64,000 nucleotides of DNA from Pseudomonas lurida (lineage in GTDB: Bacteria > Pseudomonadota > Gammaproteobacteria > Pseudomonadales > Pseudomonadaceae): assembly GCF_002563895.1 (NCBI RefSeq), contig NZ_PDJB01000001.1, positions 5,563,501 to 5,627,500 on the forward strand, written 5' to 3'. This document shows, piece by piece, positions 53,310-63,996 of the stretch (position 1 is the stretch's first letter; every line of letters starts with the position of its first letter). The notes under the pieces were generated by a model. It saw nothing but the letters and a program-made list of their open reading frames with translations, was not told the origin of the DNA and did no database searches. The position numbers and the translations under genes are program-made.

Positions 53310-54638
53310 TCAGCGCAACATGCCGCTGCCGTAGCCCTTCAGGTTGGCTTTCTTCATCAGGGATTCGTACTGGTGCGAAACGAGGTGCGATTGTACTTGG
53401 GACATGAAGTCCATCACAACCACGACCACGATCAGCAACGAGGTCCCGCCAAGGTAGAACGGAACGTTTGCTGCAACCACCAGGAACTGGGGCAACAAGC
53501 ACACGGCCGTCATATATAGAGCACCGAACAGGGTCAAACGAGTCAGAACACCATCAATGTAGCGTGCGGACTGCTCACCTGGACGGATGCCCGGAATAAA
53601 GGCACCGGACTTCTTCAGGTTTTCCGCTACGTCTTTCGGATTGAACATCAACGCCGTATAGAAGAAGCAGAAGAAAATAATCCCTGCACTAAACAGCAGA
53701 ATATTCAACGGCTGACCAGGAGCGATCGACTGAGAGAGGTCCTGCAGCCAGCCCATATTTTCAGACTGACCAAACCAGGTACCCAACGAAGCCGGAAACA
53801 GCAAAATGCTGCTCGCGAAAATTGCCGGAATAACACCGGCCATATTCACTTTCAGCGGCAAGTGGCTGGTCTGCGCAGCAAAGACCTTACGGCCCTGCTG
53901 ACGCTTGGCGTAGTGAACAGCAATACGACGCTGGCCACGCTCAATGAACACCACAAAACCGATAATCGCTACTGCCAGCAAACCGATGGCAACCAAGGCG
54001 AAAATGTTGATATCACCCTGACGTGCAGACTCGAAAGACTGCCCAATCGCTCTCGGAAGACCGGCGACGATACCTGCGAAAATCAACATCGAGATACCGT
54101 TGCCAACACCACGCTCAGTAATCTGCTCACCCAGCCACATCATGAACATCGCACCAGCCACAAATGTGGATACCGCGACGAAATGGAAGCCAAAGTCACC
54201 AGTGAACGCAACGCCCTGCCCGGCCAGGCCAACGGACATGCCGATAGCTTGGACCAGGGCGAGGACGACAGTGCCGTAGCGGGTGTACTGGCTAATCTTG
54301 CGACGGCCAGCTTCACCTTCCTTCTTCAACTGCTCCAGCTGCGGGCTGACGGCGGTCATCAGTTGCATGATGATCGATGCCGAAATGTACGGCATGATCC
54401 CCAGTGCAAAGATGCTCATCCGTTCCAGCGCGCCGCCGGAAAACATGTTGAACAAGCTAAGAATGGTCCCCTCATTCTGTCGAAACAGGTCTGCGAGTCG
54501 GTCCGGGTTGATACCTGGAACCGGGATGTGTGCGCCTATTCGGTAGACGATAATCGCCAGGAACAGAAAACGCAGACGAGCCCAAAGTTCAGACATACCG
54601 CCTTTGCCGAGCGCTGAGAGAGCACCTTGCTTAGCCAT
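53310..54638 (-). CDS. secY: Protein translocase subunit SecY
   Basis: A 442-residue, ten-helix channel protein. It starts [20 protein letters not shown] and contains the SecY signature [15 protein letters not shown]. The cytoplasmic loop with [20 protein letters not shown] contacts SecA and the ribosome. It forms the Sec translocon with SecE and SecG. Starts directly after the rplO stop; the 0-bp spacing implies coupled translation. Confidence 0.98.
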
Positions 54639-55076
54639 TTATTCCTCGAACTTGCCGCCAGCTGCTTCGATAGCCGAACGCGCACCTTTGGTGGCGCCGA
54701 TTCCCTTGCCGATAGTGACAGCGCGAGTCACTTCACCGGACAGCATGATTTTCACACGCTGTACGTTGACGTTGATCACGTTGGCATCTTTCAGGGTCTG
54801 CACAGTAACGATGTCGCCTTCCACTTTAGCCAGCTCGGACAGACGCACTTCTGCGCGATCCATGGCTTTCAGGGATACGAAACCGAACTTAGGCAGGCGA
54901 CGATGCAGCGGCTGTTGACCGCCTTCAAAGCCTGGAGCGATGGTGCCACCGGAGCGGGAGGTTTGACCTTTGTGGCCACGGCCACCAGTCTTACCCAAAC
55001 CGCTACCGATACCACGGCCCGGACGATGCTTTTCGCGACGGGAACCCGGCGCTGGACTCAGATCATTGAGTTTCAT
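54639..55076 (-). CDS. rplO: 50S ribosomal protein L15
   Basis: A 145-residue L15 with the start [20 protein letters not shown] and the Gly-rich N-terminal tail [17 protein letters not shown] that enters 23S rRNA. Joined directly to secY; 3 bp after rpmD. Confidence 0.97.
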   Translation of the reverse strand: MKLNDLSPAPGSRREKHRPGRGIGSGLGKTGGRGHKGQTSRSGGTIAPGFEGGQQPLHRRLPKFGFVSLKAMDRAEVRLSELAKVEGDIVTVQTLKDANVINVNVQRVKIMLSGEVTRAVTIGKGIGATKGARSAIEAAGGKFEE

Positions 55077-55079
55077 CGA

Positions 55080-55256
55080 TTAACCCTCTACACGCAGCAT
55101 GTAGTAAGCCTTGTTGATCATCCCGCGATTCTCGGGAGTATCCTGGACTTCTACAGTGTGACCGATGCGACGCAGACCCAAACCTTTAACACACAGTTTG
55201 TGGTTAGGGATGCGGCCGGTCATGCTTTTGATCAGCGTTACTTTAACGGTAGCCAT
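55080..55256 (-). CDS. rpmD: 50S ribosomal protein L30
   Basis: A 58-residue L30, missed by longer ORF cut-offs. The sequence starts [20 protein letters not shown] and ends [16 protein letters not shown], full length for the family. It fills the gap between rpsE (2 bp) and rplO (3 bp) exactly. Confidence 0.96.
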
Positions 55257-55258
55257 GA

Positions 55259-55759
55259 TCAGAAGATCTCCTTGACAGTCAGGCCACGCTTGGCAGCGAT
55301 GGACTCAGGAGATTGCATAGCTTTCAAACCTTTGAAAGTGGCGTGAACCACGTTTACCGGGTTAGTCGAGCCATAGCACTTGGCCAGAACGTTCTGAACG
55401 CCAGCAACTTCGAGGACAGCACGCATAGCGCCGCCAGCGATGATACCGGTACCTTCAGAAGCAGGCTGCATGTACACCTTCGAAGCGCCATGGGCGGACT
55501 TCATCGCGTACTGCAGAGTGGTGCCGTTCAGATCAACTTGGATCATGTTGCGACGAGCAGCTTCCATTGCCTTCTGGATCGCAGCAGGCACTTCACGTGA
55601 CTTGCCACGGCCGAAGCCAACACGCCCTTTACCATCACCAACCACGGTCAACGCGGTGAAAGTGAAGATACGGCCGCCTTTAACGGTTTTGGCTACGCGG
55701 TTAACTTGAACCAGCTTCTCAATGTAGCCTTCGTCGCGCTTTTGGTCGTTATTTGACAT
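55259..55759 (-). CDS. rpsE: 30S ribosomal protein S5
   Basis: A 166-residue S5 that helps keep decoding accuracy. It starts [20 protein letters not shown] and has [20 protein letters not shown]. The spectinomycin-site loop region [16 protein letters not shown] is standard. 3 bp after rplR. Confidence 0.97.
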
Positions 55760-55762
55760 AAC

Positions 55763-56113
55763 TTAGAACTCCAGCCCAGCTTCACGAGCAGCATCAGCCA
55801 GCGCTTTCACGCGACCGTGGTACTTGAAGCCAGAGCGGTCGAAAGCCACTTGCGAGACGCCAGCGGCCTTAGCACGCGTAGCGACCAGCTGGCCAACCTT
55901 TGTGGCCGCGTCGATGTTGCCGGTGGCACCATCACGCAGTTCTTTATCCAAAGTCGAGGCGCTTGCCAGGACTTTGTTGCCGTCGGCCGAGATGACCTGG
56001 GCGTAGATGTGCTGCGACGAGCGGAACACGCAGAGACGCACGACTTCGAGTTCGTGCATTTTCAGGCGTGCTTTGCGAGCGCGACGCAGTCGAGTAACTT
56101 TTTTGTCGGTCAT
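55763..56113 (-). CDS. rplR: 50S ribosomal protein L18
   Basis: A 116-residue L18, which with L5 binds 5S rRNA. Starts [20 protein letters not shown] and ends with [20 protein letters not shown] and a short tail. 10 bp after rplF. Confidence 0.97.
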   Translation of the reverse strand: MTDKKVTRLRRARKARLKMHELEVVRLCVFRSSQHIYAQVISADGNKVLASASTLDKELRDGATGNIDAATKVGQLVATRAKAAGVSQVAFDRSGFKYHGRVKALADAAREAGLEF

Positions 56114-56123
56114 TTGCTATGCC

Positions 56124-56657
56124 CTACTTCTTCTTGGCTTCTTTACGACGGACGACTTCGTCCGCGTAGCGCACACCTTTGCCTTTGTACGGCTCTGGTG
56201 GACGGAAGTCGCGGATCTCAGCGGCCACTTGACCTACCAGCTGCTTATCGATGCCCTTGATCAGGATATCGGTCTGGCTAGGGGTCTCAGCAGTGATGCC
56301 CGCTGGCAGTTCGTAATCCACAGGGTGCGAGAAGCCAAGGGCCAGGTTCAAAACCGTGCCTTTTGCTTGCGCTTTGTAACCAACACCGACCAGCTGGAGC
56401 TTACGCTCGAAGCCTTGGCTTACGCCTTGGACCATGTTGTTTACCAACGCACGCGTGGTACCGGCCATTGCGCGAGTTTGTTGATCGCCATTGCGAGCAG
56501 CGAAACGCAGCTCACCAGCTTCTTCAACGATCTCAACGGACGAATGGATGTTCAGTTCAAGAGTACCCTTGGCACCCTTCACCGAAAGCTGTTGGCCTGC
56601 GAATTTGACTTCGACACCGGCTGGCAGCTTAACGGGGTTCTTAGCGACGCGAGACAT
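56124..56657 (-). CDS. rplF: 50S ribosomal protein L6
   Basis: A 177-residue L6 of the factor-binding region of 50S. Starts [20 protein letters not shown] and ends with the family signature [20 protein letters not shown]. 12 bp after rpsH. Confidence 0.97.
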   Translation of the reverse strand: MSRVAKNPVKLPAGVEVKFAGQQLSVKGAKGTLELNIHSSVEIVEEAGELRFAARNGDQQTRAMAGTTRALVNNMVQGVSQGFERKLQLVGVGYKAQAKGTVLNLALGFSHPVDYELPAGITAETPSQTDILIKGIDKQLVGQVAAEIRDFRPPEPYKGKGVRYADEVVRRKEAKKK

Positions 56658-56669
56658 GCTTATCCCCCC

Positions 56670-57062
56670 TTAGAACACAGTGCAAAGAACTTCGCCGCCG
56701 ACACCGGCAGCGCGCGCAGCACGATCCGTCATCACACCTTTGTTGGTGGAGACGATAGACACGCCCAGACCGCCACGAACTTTCGGCAGATCTTCAGCGG
56801 ACTTGTACTGACGCAGGCCTGGACGGCTAACGCGCTTCACTTCCTCGATGACCGAACGGCCTTCGAAGTACTTCAGCTCGATGGACAGCAGTGGCTTGGT
56901 TTCGCTGCTGATCTGATAACCCGCAATGTAGCCTTCGTCTTTCAGGACTTTGGCAACAGCTACCTTCAACTTGGAAGATGGCATGCTTACGACGGACTTT
57001 TCAGCCATCTGGGCATTACGGATACGAGTTAGCATGTCCGCTAACGGGTCCTGCATACTCAT
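56670..57062 (-). CDS. rpsH: 30S ribosomal protein S8
   Basis: A 130-residue S8 that binds the central 16S domain and in E. coli is the repressor of the spc operon. Starts [20 protein letters not shown] and contains [20 protein letters not shown] near the end. Preceded by TAGGAG at 10 bp. Unusually it lies 208 bp after rpsN instead of a few tens of bp; that gap carries two hairpins and a promoter-like pair. Confidence 0.97.
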   Translation of the reverse strand: MSMQDPLADMLTRIRNAQMAEKSVVSMPSSKLKVAVAKVLKDEGYIAGYQISSETKPLLSIELKYFEGRSVIEEVKRVSRPGLRQYKSAEDLPKVRGGLGVSIVSTNKGVMTDRAARAAGVGGEVLCTVF

Positions 57063-57082
57063 GGGCTAGACGCTCCTAATAC

Positions 57083-57104
57083 AAAAAAATTAGCCTTGCG
57101 GCTA
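57083..57104 (-). terminator. Short hairpin with T tract just before rpsH
   Basis: Minus strand TAGCC-GCAA-GGCTA followed by A and seven T. The stem is short (5 bp) but has a GNRA loop, so it resembles a weak intrinsic terminator or attenuator placed 20 bp before the rpsH start. Confidence 0.5.
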
Positions 57105-57159
57105 CATATGTCGCCGAGAATCTCCGAGCATAGAAAACACGGGCTCAGGCGAGCCGGGT

Positions 57160-57188
57160 ATTCTAGACACACTCCGGAAATGAAACAA
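57160..57188 (-). promoter_or_regulatory. Promoter-like pair inside the spc operon
   Basis: Minus strand -35 TTGTTT (57183-57188) and -10 TAGAAT (57160-57165) separated by 17 bp. The -35 overlaps the distal arm of the hairpin at 57184-57207. It would give an extra start for rpsH and the genes after it. Confidence 0.45.
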
Positions 57189-57207
57189 GCCCCAAAAGGG
57201 GCTTGTT
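57184..57207 (-). terminator. Strong hairpin between rpsN and rpsH
   Basis: A perfect 10-bp stem AACAAGCCCC / GGGGCTTGTT with a 4-nt loop. The minus-strand continuation TTCATTTCC is only moderately T-rich, so it may be a pause, processing or partial termination site within the operon. Confidence 0.6.
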
Positions 57208-57270
57208 CCAGATTCAAGGTCACCGGTGGTCGTTATCTTGCGACGCCAACCACCTGGACTCTGAAAGTAC

Positions 57271-57576
57271 TTACCAGCTGGCTTTAACCAGACCTGGTAC
57301 GTCACCACGCATTGCTGCTTCACGCAGTTTGTTACGGCCGAGGCCGAACTTGCGGTAAACGCCGTGTGGACGACCGGTCAGGCGGCAGCGGTTACGCATG
57401 CGCGAAGCGCTTGCGTCACGTGGCTGCTTCTGCAGAGCAACTGTAGCTTCCCAACGCGCTTCTGGACTTGCGTTCAGATCAACGATGATTGCTTTCAGTG
57501 CTGCACGCTTCTTGGCGTACTTGGCAACCGTGAGCTGACGCTTCAGCTCGCGGTTTTTCATGCTCATCTTGGCCAT
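57271..57576 (-). CDS. rpsN: 30S ribosomal protein S14
   Basis: A 101-residue S14 of the long, zinc-free (C-) type: the region [20 protein letters not shown] has a single cysteine and no CxxC pairs. Start [15 protein letters not shown] at 57576; the frame continues upstream to 57642 without homology. 13 bp after rplE. Confidence 0.97.
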   Translation of the reverse strand: MAKMSMKNRELKRQLTVAKYAKKRAALKAIIVDLNASPEARWEATVALQKQPRDASASRMRNRCRLTGRPHGVYRKFGLGRNKLREAAMRGDVPGLVKASW

Positions 57577-57589
57577 GGTCCTACTCCAA

Positions 57590-58129
57590 TCAGTTGCGGA
57601 ACGGGAATTTGAAAGCACGCAACAGGGCGCGACCTTCATCATCGTTCTTGGCAGTGGTGGTCAGGGTGATGTCCAGACCGCGGAGAGCATCGATCTTGTC
57701 GTAGTCGATTTCCGGGAAGATGATCTGCTCTTTCACGCCCATGCTGTAGTTACCACGACCATCGAAGGACTTGGCATTCAGGCCGCGGAAGTCGCGAACC
57801 CGAGGCAGGGAGATCGACAGCAGACGATCCAGGAATTCGTACATACGCTCACGGCGCAGAGTCACTTTGACGCCGATCGGCCAACCTTCACGGACTTTAA
57901 AGCCAGCGATGGATTTCCGAGCGTAAGTCACAACGACTTTTTGACCGGTGATCTTTTCCAGGTCAGCAACAGCGTGCTCGATGACTTTTTTGTCGCCGAT
58001 CGCTTCGCCCAGACCCATGTTCAGGGTGATTTTGGTGACGCGCGGAACTTCCATCACGTTCCCGAGCTTAAGTTCTTCCTTAAGCTTGGGGGCGATTTCC
58101 TTCCGGTAAATCTCTTGTAGTCGTGCCAT
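57590..58129 (-). CDS. rplE: 50S ribosomal protein L5
   Basis: A 179-residue L5 that binds 5S rRNA and the P-site tRNA region. Starts [20 protein letters not shown] and contains [18 protein letters not shown] and [20 protein letters not shown]. 22 bp after rplX. Confidence 0.97.
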   Translation of the reverse strand: MARLQEIYRKEIAPKLKEELKLGNVMEVPRVTKITLNMGLGEAIGDKKVIEHAVADLEKITGQKVVVTYARKSIAGFKVREGWPIGVKVTLRRERMYEFLDRLLSISLPRVRDFRGLNAKSFDGRGNYSMGVKEQIIFPEIDYDKIDALRGLDITLTTTAKNDDEGRALLRAFKFPFRN

Positions 58130-58151
58130 GGTCTTATCTACCTAGCAGTGT

Positions 58152-58466
58152 TCAAGCATCAACCGCTTTTTGGGTCGACTTGAAGACACGAATTTTCTTA
58201 CCGTCTTCTACTTTGAAACCAACGCGGTCAGCCTTGTTGGTTTCGCCGTTGAAGATGGCGACGTTAGAAGCGTGCAATGGCGCTTCTTTCTCGACGATAC
58301 CGCCCTGTACGCCCGACATCGGGTTAGGCTTGGTATGACGCTTGACCAGGTTCAGACCACCAACGACCAGACGGTCGTCAGCGAGAACCTTCAGCACCTT
58401 ACCGCGCTTACCTTTGTCTTTGCCGGCGATCACGATGATCTCGTCGTCACGACGAATCTTTTGCAT
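58152..58466 (-). CDS. rplX: 50S ribosomal protein L24
   Basis: A 104-residue L24, an early 23S assembly protein. The KOW motif [20 protein letters not shown] lies near the start, and [20 protein letters not shown] follows. 11 bp after rplN. Confidence 0.97.
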   Translation of the reverse strand: MQKIRRDDEIIVIAGKDKGKRGKVLKVLADDRLVVGGLNLVKRHTKPNPMSGVQGGIVEKEAPLHASNVAIFNGETNKADRVGFKVEDGKKIRVFKSTQKAVDA

Positions 58467-58477
58467 GTCGGATCTCC

Positions 58478-58846
58478 TTACAGCACTTCTGGGGCGAGCG
58501 AGACGATCTTCATGAACTTCTCAGTACGAAGTTCACGGGTCACTGGCCCAAAGATACGGGTGCCGATCGGCTCTTGCTTGTTGTTCAGAAGAACAGCAGC
58601 GTTGCCATCAAAGCGGATAATGGAGCCATCTGCACGGCGTACGCCGTGACGAGTGCGAACTACAACAGCAGTCATCACTTGGCCTTTTTTCACCTTACCG
58701 CGAGGAATTGCTTCCTTCACGGTAACTTTGATGATGTCACCGATACCAGCGTAACGACGATGGGAGCCACCCAGCACCTTGATGCACATAACACGGCGAG
58801 CGCCGCTGTTATCGGCCACATCGAGCATGGATTGAGTCTGAATCAT
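58478..58846 (-). CDS. rplN: 50S ribosomal protein L14
   Basis: A 122-residue L14 at the subunit interface. Starts [20 protein letters not shown] and contains [20 protein letters not shown]. First gene of the classical spc set, 23 bp after rpsQ; no separate promoter is evident between them. Confidence 0.97.
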   Translation of the reverse strand: MIQTQSMLDVADNSGARRVMCIKVLGGSHRRYAGIGDIIKVTVKEAIPRGKVKKGQVMTAVVVRTRHGVRRADGSIIRFDGNAAVLLNNKQEPIGTRIFGPVTRELRTEKFMKIVSLAPEVL

Positions 58847-58869
58847 ATAATTTCTCCGACCCCTAGTCC

Positions 58870-59136
58870 TTAGACTTCCACAGCGCGTTCGAGAACATCA
58901 ACCAGTGCCCAAGACTTGGTCTTGGCCAGCGGACGAGTTTCACGAATAGTGACTTTGTCGCCGATGTGGCACTGATTGGTTTCGTCGTGCGCGTGCAGCT
59001 TAGTCGAACGCTTAACATATTTACCGTAGATCGGGTGCTTAACGCGACGCTCGATCAGAACGGTGATGGTTTTGTCCATCTTGTCGCTGACAACACGGCC
59101 AGTCAGCGTACGGACAGTCTTTTCGGCTTCAGCCAT
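58870..59136 (-). CDS. rpsQ: 30S ribosomal protein S17
   Basis: An 88-residue S17. Starts [20 protein letters not shown] at the ATG 59136 (a GTG two codons earlier is not favoured). The signature [18 protein letters not shown] is intact. 2 bp after rpmC; last gene of the S10 set. Confidence 0.97.
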   Translation of the reverse strand: MAEAEKTVRTLTGRVVSDKMDKTITVLIERRVKHPIYGKYVKRSTKLHAHDETNQCHIGDKVTIRETRPLAKTKSWALVDVLERAVEV

Positions 59137-59138
59137 GA

Positions 59139-59330
59139 TCACTTACCTGCCTGCTGGTTGAGCACAGTCTTCACGCGAGCGATGTCACGCTTAACTTGCG
59201 AGAGCAGATGAGACTGCCCCAACTGGCCAGTTGCTTTCTGCATACGCAGATTGAACTGGTCGCGCAGCAGGCCGAGCAGTTGCTCGTTCAGCTGCTGTGC
59301 GGATTTTTCACGAAGTTCATTCGCTTTCAT
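59139..59330 (-). CDS. rpmC: 50S ribosomal protein L29
   Basis: A 63-residue L29 near the exit tunnel, where trigger factor and SRP dock. Starts [20 protein letters not shown] at the ATG 59330. The ATG overlaps the rplP stop by one base (TGATG-type coupling). Confidence 0.96.
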
Positions 59331-59743
59331 CACATCACCGTCCGTTTAACAAAGGAGGTGGCGAGCGGCAGCTTTGCAGCAGCCAGGGCGAAAGCCTCAC
59401 GCGCCAGCTCTTCAGAAACACCCTCGATTTCATACAGGACTTTGCCTGGCTGAATCTGGGCTACCCAGTATTCCACGTTACCCTTACCTTTACCCATACG
59501 AACCTCGAGAGGTTTTTTGGAGATCGGCTTGTCCGGGAATACACGGATCCAGATCTTGCCGCCACGTTTTACGTGACGGGTCAGAGCACGACGCGCTGAC
59601 TCGATCTGACGAGCGGTGAGACGACCACGAGCTACAGACTTCAGCGCGAACTCGCCGAAGCTGACTTTGCTACCGCGCTGAGCCAGACCACGGTTGTGGC
59701 CTGTCATCTGCTTGCGGAACTTCGTACGCTTAGGTTGCAACAT
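59330..59743 (-). CDS. rplP: 50S ribosomal protein L16
   Basis: A 137-residue L16 at the A-site finger and central protuberance. Starts [20 protein letters not shown] and has [20 protein letters not shown] and [13 protein letters not shown]. 12 bp after rpsC. Confidence 0.97.
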
Positions 59744-59755
59744 TTGGCGTACCCC

Positions 59756-60442
59756 TTACTTAGCAGCTTTTTTACGAGGCGCTGGTGCTTGTGGTTTCAG
59801 TTCTTCTTGGCGACCACCAATTACTTCGCCTTTGAAGATCCAAACCTTTACACCGATCACACCGTAAGTGGTGTGAGCTTCGTAGTTGGCATAGTCGATG
59901 TCGGCACGCAGGGTGTGCAGTGGCACACGACCTTCGCGATACCATTCAGTACGTGCGATTTCAGCACCGCCGAGACGACCGCTCACTTGGATTTTGATGC
60001 CTTTGGCACCAATGCGCATGGCGTTCTGTACGGCGCGCTTCATAGCACGACGGAACATTACGCGACGCTCCAGCTGCTGAGCTACGCTCTGCGCAACCAG
60101 CATACCGTCGAGCTCCGGCTTGCGGATCTCTTCGATATTGATGTGCACAGGCACACCCATTTGCTTGGTCAGGTCCTGACGCAGTTTCTCAACATCTTCA
60201 CCTTTCTTCCCGATAACGATACCTGGACGAGCGGTGTGGATGGTGATACGTGCAGTTTGCGCCGGACGATGGATATCGATACGGCTTACGGACGCGCTTT
60301 TTAGTTTGTCTTGGAGATACTCACGCACCTTCAGATCAGCGAACAAGTAGTCCGCATAAGTCCGACCGTCTGCGTACCAGACGGAGGTGTGCTCCTTGAC
60401 GATTCCCAGGCGAATGCCAATGGGATGTACTTTCTGACCCAT
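59756..60442 (-). CDS. rpsC: 30S ribosomal protein S3
   Basis: A 228-residue S3 at the mRNA entry site. Start [20 protein letters not shown] at 60442; the frame extends 28 codons upstream into rplV without homology. The KH domain [20 protein letters not shown] is present. Lys/Ala-rich tail ends PAPRKKAAK. Confidence 0.97.
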
Positions 60443-60455
60443 CTCTTCGACTCCG

Positions 60456-60788
60456 TTACTTGTCAGCAACCTTGACAGTGATATGGCAAGACCGCTTGAC
60501 GATGCGATCAGCACGGCCTTTGGCACGTGGCATGATGCGCTTCAGCGAACGCCCTTCGTTGACGAAAACGGTGCTGACTTTCAGGTCATCAACGTCTGCG
60601 CCTTCGTTATGCTCGGCGTTGGCTACGGCCGACTCCAGCACTTTCTTCATGATCTCGGCGGCTTTCTTACTGCTGAAAGCCAACAGGTTGAGCGCTTCGC
60701 CCACCTTCTTCCCGCGGATCTGGTCGGCGACCAAGCGGGCTTTCTGGGCGGAGATTCGAGCGCCCGACAACTTAGCGGCTACTTCCAT
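60456..60788 (-). CDS. rplV: 50S ribosomal protein L22
   Basis: A 110-residue L22 that lines the exit tunnel. Starts [20 protein letters not shown] and has the tunnel hairpin region [20 protein letters not shown]. 11 bp after rpsS. Confidence 0.97.
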
Positions 60789-60799
60789 TTCCTTACCCC

Positions 60800-61075
60800 T
60801 TAACGCTTGGCTTTCTTGTCTGCCACGTGCCCACGATAAGTGCGGGTACCGGCAAACTCGCCTAGTTTGTGGCCGACCATGTCTTCGTTAACGAGAACTG
60901 GGACGTGTTGACGACCGTTGTGTACTGCGATGGTCAGACCGACCATTTGTGGCAGGATCATCGAACGACGCGACCAGGTCTTAACTGGTTTGCGATCGTT
61001 CTTTTCCGCCGCCACTTCGATCTTCTTCAGTAGGTGAAGATCAATAAAAGGACCTTTTTTCAGAGAACGTGGCAC
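60800..61075 (-). CDS. rpsS: 30S ribosomal protein S19
   Basis: A 91-residue S19 of the 30S head. Starts [20 protein letters not shown]; the signature [20 protein letters not shown] lies near the end. 16 bp after rplB. Confidence 0.97.
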
Positions 61076-61091
61076 TGTCGTATCCCTCTAT

Positions 61092-61916
61092 TTACTTGCG
61101 ACGACGGACGATCATTTTGTCGGTACGCTTATTACCACGAGTCTTCGCGCCCTTAGTCGGGAAGCCCCATGGCGATACCGGATGACGACCACCAGAGGTA
61201 CGACCTTCACCACCACCGTGTGGGTGGTCAACCGGGTTCATGGCAACACCACGAACGGTTGGGCGAACGCCACGCCAGCGTTTGGCACCAGCTTTACCCA
61301 GCGAACGCAGGCTGTGCTCGGAGTTCGAGACTTCACCCAGGGTCGCGCGGCACTCAGCCAGCACTTTACGCATCTCACCAGAACGCAGACGCAGGGTCAC
61401 GTAGACACCTTCACGAGCGATCAGCTGAGCCGAAGCACCAGCGGAACGAGCGATTTGCGCGCCTTTACCTGGCTTCAATTCGATGCCGTGTACGGTGCTA
61501 CCAACTGGAATGTTGCGCAGTTGCAGAGCGTTGCCCGGCTTGATCGGTGCCAGGGCACCTGCGATCAGCTGGTCGCCAGCGCTCACGCCTTTAGGGGCGA
61601 TGATGTAGCGACGCTCGCCATCTGCGTACAGCAGCAGAGCGATGTGAGCAGTACGGTTTGGATCGTATTCGATACGCTCGACAGTGGCAGCGATGCCATC
61701 TTTGTCGTTGCGACGGAAGTCGACCAGACGATAATGCTGCTTATGGCCACCACCGATGTGACGAGTGGTAATACGACCATTGTTGTTACGACCACCAGAC
61801 TTCGATTTCTTCTCGAGCAGCGGTGCGTGAGGAGCGCCTTTATGCAGCTCCTGGTTGACCACCTTGACCACAAAACGGCGGCCAGGGGAAGTCGGTTTGC
61901 ATTTAACGATTGCCAT
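61092..61916 (-). CDS. rplB: 50S ribosomal protein L2
   Basis: A 274-residue L2, needed for subunit joining and peptidyl transfer. Starts [20 protein letters not shown]. The invariant [20 protein letters not shown] with its histidines is present. 14 bp after rplW. Confidence 0.98.
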
Positions 61917-61930
61917 GATGCACCCCTTCC

Positions 61931-62230
61931 TTACTCAGCACTGCTGCTGAAATCGAGATCTTGGCCTGGCTGAAGGGAGATAACTGCCTTCTTCCAGTCA
62001 TTACGCTTGCCCAGACCGCGAGCAGTGCGCTTGCTCTTACCCAGAACGTTCAGGGTAGTAACACGCTCTACTTTCACGCTGAACAGGCTTTCGACGGCCT
62101 TCTTGATTTCCAGCTTGGTTGCGTCAGTTGCAACCTTGAAAACGAACTGGCCTTTCTTGTCAGCCAGAACCGTAGCCTTTTCGGAAACGTGCGGGCCAAG
62201 CAGAACTTTAAATACGCGTTCCTGGTTCAT
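61931..62230 (-). CDS. rplW: 50S ribosomal protein L23
   Basis: A 99-residue L23 at the tunnel exit, the docking site of trigger factor. Starts [20 protein letters not shown] and has the [20 protein letters not shown] segment. Overlaps rplD by 4 bp. Confidence 0.97.
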
Positions 62231-62829
62231 CCCAGCAGCTCCTCGAATTTCTTCACGGCCGACACGGTGATCAACACCTTGTCGTATGCGATCAGACTAA
62301 CTGGATCGGAACCTTGCACGTCACGTACATCAACGTGTGGCAGGTTACGAGCAGCCAGGTACAGGTTCTGATCAACAGCTTCAGACACGATCAAAACGTC
62401 GGTCAGGCTCATGTTGTTCAGTTTGCCCAGCAGATCTTTGGTTTTTGGACTTTCAACAGCGAAGTCCTGAACCACGACCAGACGATCAGTACGCACGAGT
62501 TCAGCAAGGATGGAGCGCAGTGCTGCGCGGTACATCTTCTTGTTGAGCTTCTGAGAGTGATCCTGTGGACGAGCTGCGAAAGTGGTACCGCCGCCGCGCC
62601 AGATTGGGCTACGGATCGTACCAGCACGAGCACGGCCAGTACCTTTCTGACGCCAAGGGCGCTTACCGCCACCACGAACGTCGGAACGGGTCTTTTGCTG
62701 CTTGCTACCTTGACGGCCGCCGGCCATGTAGGCCACGACTGCTTGGTGAACCAGCGTCTCGTTGAATTCGCCGCCAAATGTCAGTTCGGAAACTTCGATC
62801 GCTTGAGCGTCATTTACATTTAATTGCAT
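62227..62829 (-). CDS. rplD: 50S ribosomal protein L4
   Basis: A 200-residue L4; in E. coli it also represses the S10 operon. Starts [20 protein letters not shown]. The tunnel loop [20 protein letters not shown] is intact. 12 bp after rplC. Confidence 0.97.
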
Positions 62830-62841
62830 GTCAGCTTCCCC

Positions 62842-63477
62842 TTAACCGCGAGCCTTGGCCGCTGGACGTACAACCAGGTTGCCGCCAGTAGCGCCAGGAA
62901 CAGCACCCTTGACCAACAACAGATTGCGTTCAGCGTCGACGCGCACTACTTCGAGGGACTGCACGGTCACGCGCTCAGCGCCCATATGACCGGACATTTT
63001 TTTGCCCTTGAATACACGACCAGGAGTCTGGCACTGGCCAATAGAGCCCGGGACGCGGTGGGAAACGGAGTTACCGTGAGTGTTGTCTTGGCCACGGAAA
63101 TTCCAACGCTTGATCGTACCCTGGAAGCCTTTACCTTTGGACTGACCGGTTACATCAACCAGTTGACCAGCAGCGAAGATTTCAGCGTTGATCAGATCGC
63201 CAGCCTGGTAGTCGCCGTCTTCAAGACGGAACTCCATAACAGTGCGACCAGCTGCAACGTTTGCTTTAGCGAAGTGACCTGCTTGAGCAGCAGTCACGCG
63301 CGAAGCACGACGCTCGCCGACAGTGACTTGCACTGCACGATAGCCATCGGTTTCTTCAGTTTTGAACTGGGTGACGCGATTCGGCTCGATCTCAATGACC
63401 GTGACCGGAATGGAGACACCTTCTTCGGTGAAAATACGGGTCATACCGCATTTACGACCGACTACACCAATAGTCAT
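62842..63477 (-). CDS. rplC: 50S ribosomal protein L3
   Basis: A 211-residue L3 that helps start 50S assembly. Start [20 protein letters not shown] at 63477; the frame is open 11 codons further without homology. The methylated-Gln region [20 protein letters not shown] is standard. 81 bp after rpsJ; that gap has a small hairpin. Confidence 0.97.
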   Translation of the reverse strand: MTIGVVGRKCGMTRIFTEEGVSIPVTVIEIEPNRVTQFKTEETDGYRAVQVTVGERRASRVTAAQAGHFAKANVAAGRTVMEFRLEDGDYQAGDLINAEIFAAGQLVDVTGQSKGKGFQGTIKRWNFRGQDNTHGNSVSHRVPGSIGQCQTPGRVFKGKKMSGHMGAERVTVQSLEVVRVDAERNLLLVKGAVPGATGGNLVVRPAAKARG

Positions 63478-63544
63478 GTTGTAAACCTCATGAGTGTACG
63501 GGGCTTTCACCCGCTATGGCCGCCCATTTCAGAGCGTTACACGA

Positions 63545-63562
63545 CTAAGACCCGAGTCTTAG
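63545..63562 (-). other. Small hairpin across the rpsJ stop
   Basis: A 7-bp stem CTAAGAC / GTCTTAG with a 4-nt loop overlaps the rpsJ stop codon in the 81-bp rpsJ-rplC gap. No T tract, so it is not a terminator; it might affect coupling or mRNA processing. Confidence 0.35.
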
Positions 63563-63870
63563 CCGAGGCTGATCTGTACTTCCACACCGGCCGCCAGATC
63601 GAGCTTCATAAGTGCATCAACGGTTTTATCCGTTGGCTGGACGATGTCCAGTACGCGCTTATGAGTACGGATCTCGTACTGGTCACGCGCGTCTTTGTTG
63701 ACGTGCGGGGAGACCAGAACGGTGAACCGCTCTTTACGGGTAGGCAGTGGAATTGGACCACGCACTTGAGCACCAGTACGTTTCGCGGTTTCCACGATTT
63801 CCTGGGTGGATTGGTCGATCAGGCGATGGTCAAAAGCCTTCAACCTGATACGGATTTGCTGATTTTGCAT
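63559..63870 (-). CDS. rpsJ: 30S ribosomal protein S10 (NusE)
   Basis: A 103-residue S10, which also acts as NusE with NusB (gene at 13844-14344) in antitermination. Starts [20 protein letters not shown] and contains [20 protein letters not shown]. First gene of the S10 operon, with GGAG 10 bp before the ATG and a near-consensus promoter upstream. Confidence 0.98.
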
Positions 63871-63932
63871 TGGATTTCAGACTCCGGCTGCTATTCCCAG
63901 CGAGCGCAATACGCCCGTTAAAAGGAGGCGCA

Positions 63933-63961
63933 ATTCTATAGACGCCCCAGATAGGTGTCAA
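63933..63961 (-). promoter_or_regulatory. S10 operon promoter
   Basis: Minus strand -35 TTGACA (perfect, 63956-63961) and -10 TAGAAT (63933-63938) separated by exactly 17 bp. Start near 63926 leaves a leader of about 55 nt before rpsJ, too short for the long L4-controlled leader of E. coli. Confidence 0.85.
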
Positions 63962-63967
63962 CCCAAT

Positions 63968-63996
63968 AAAAAAGGCCCCCGCTGAGCGGGGGCCTT
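63968..63996 (-). terminator. Terminator of the gene upstream of rpsJ
   Basis: Minus strand AAGGCCCCCGC-TCA-GCGGGGGCCTT followed by TTTTATT. It ends a leftward gene lying beyond the window (tuf is usual at this place) and stands just before the S10 promoter. Confidence 0.9.
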
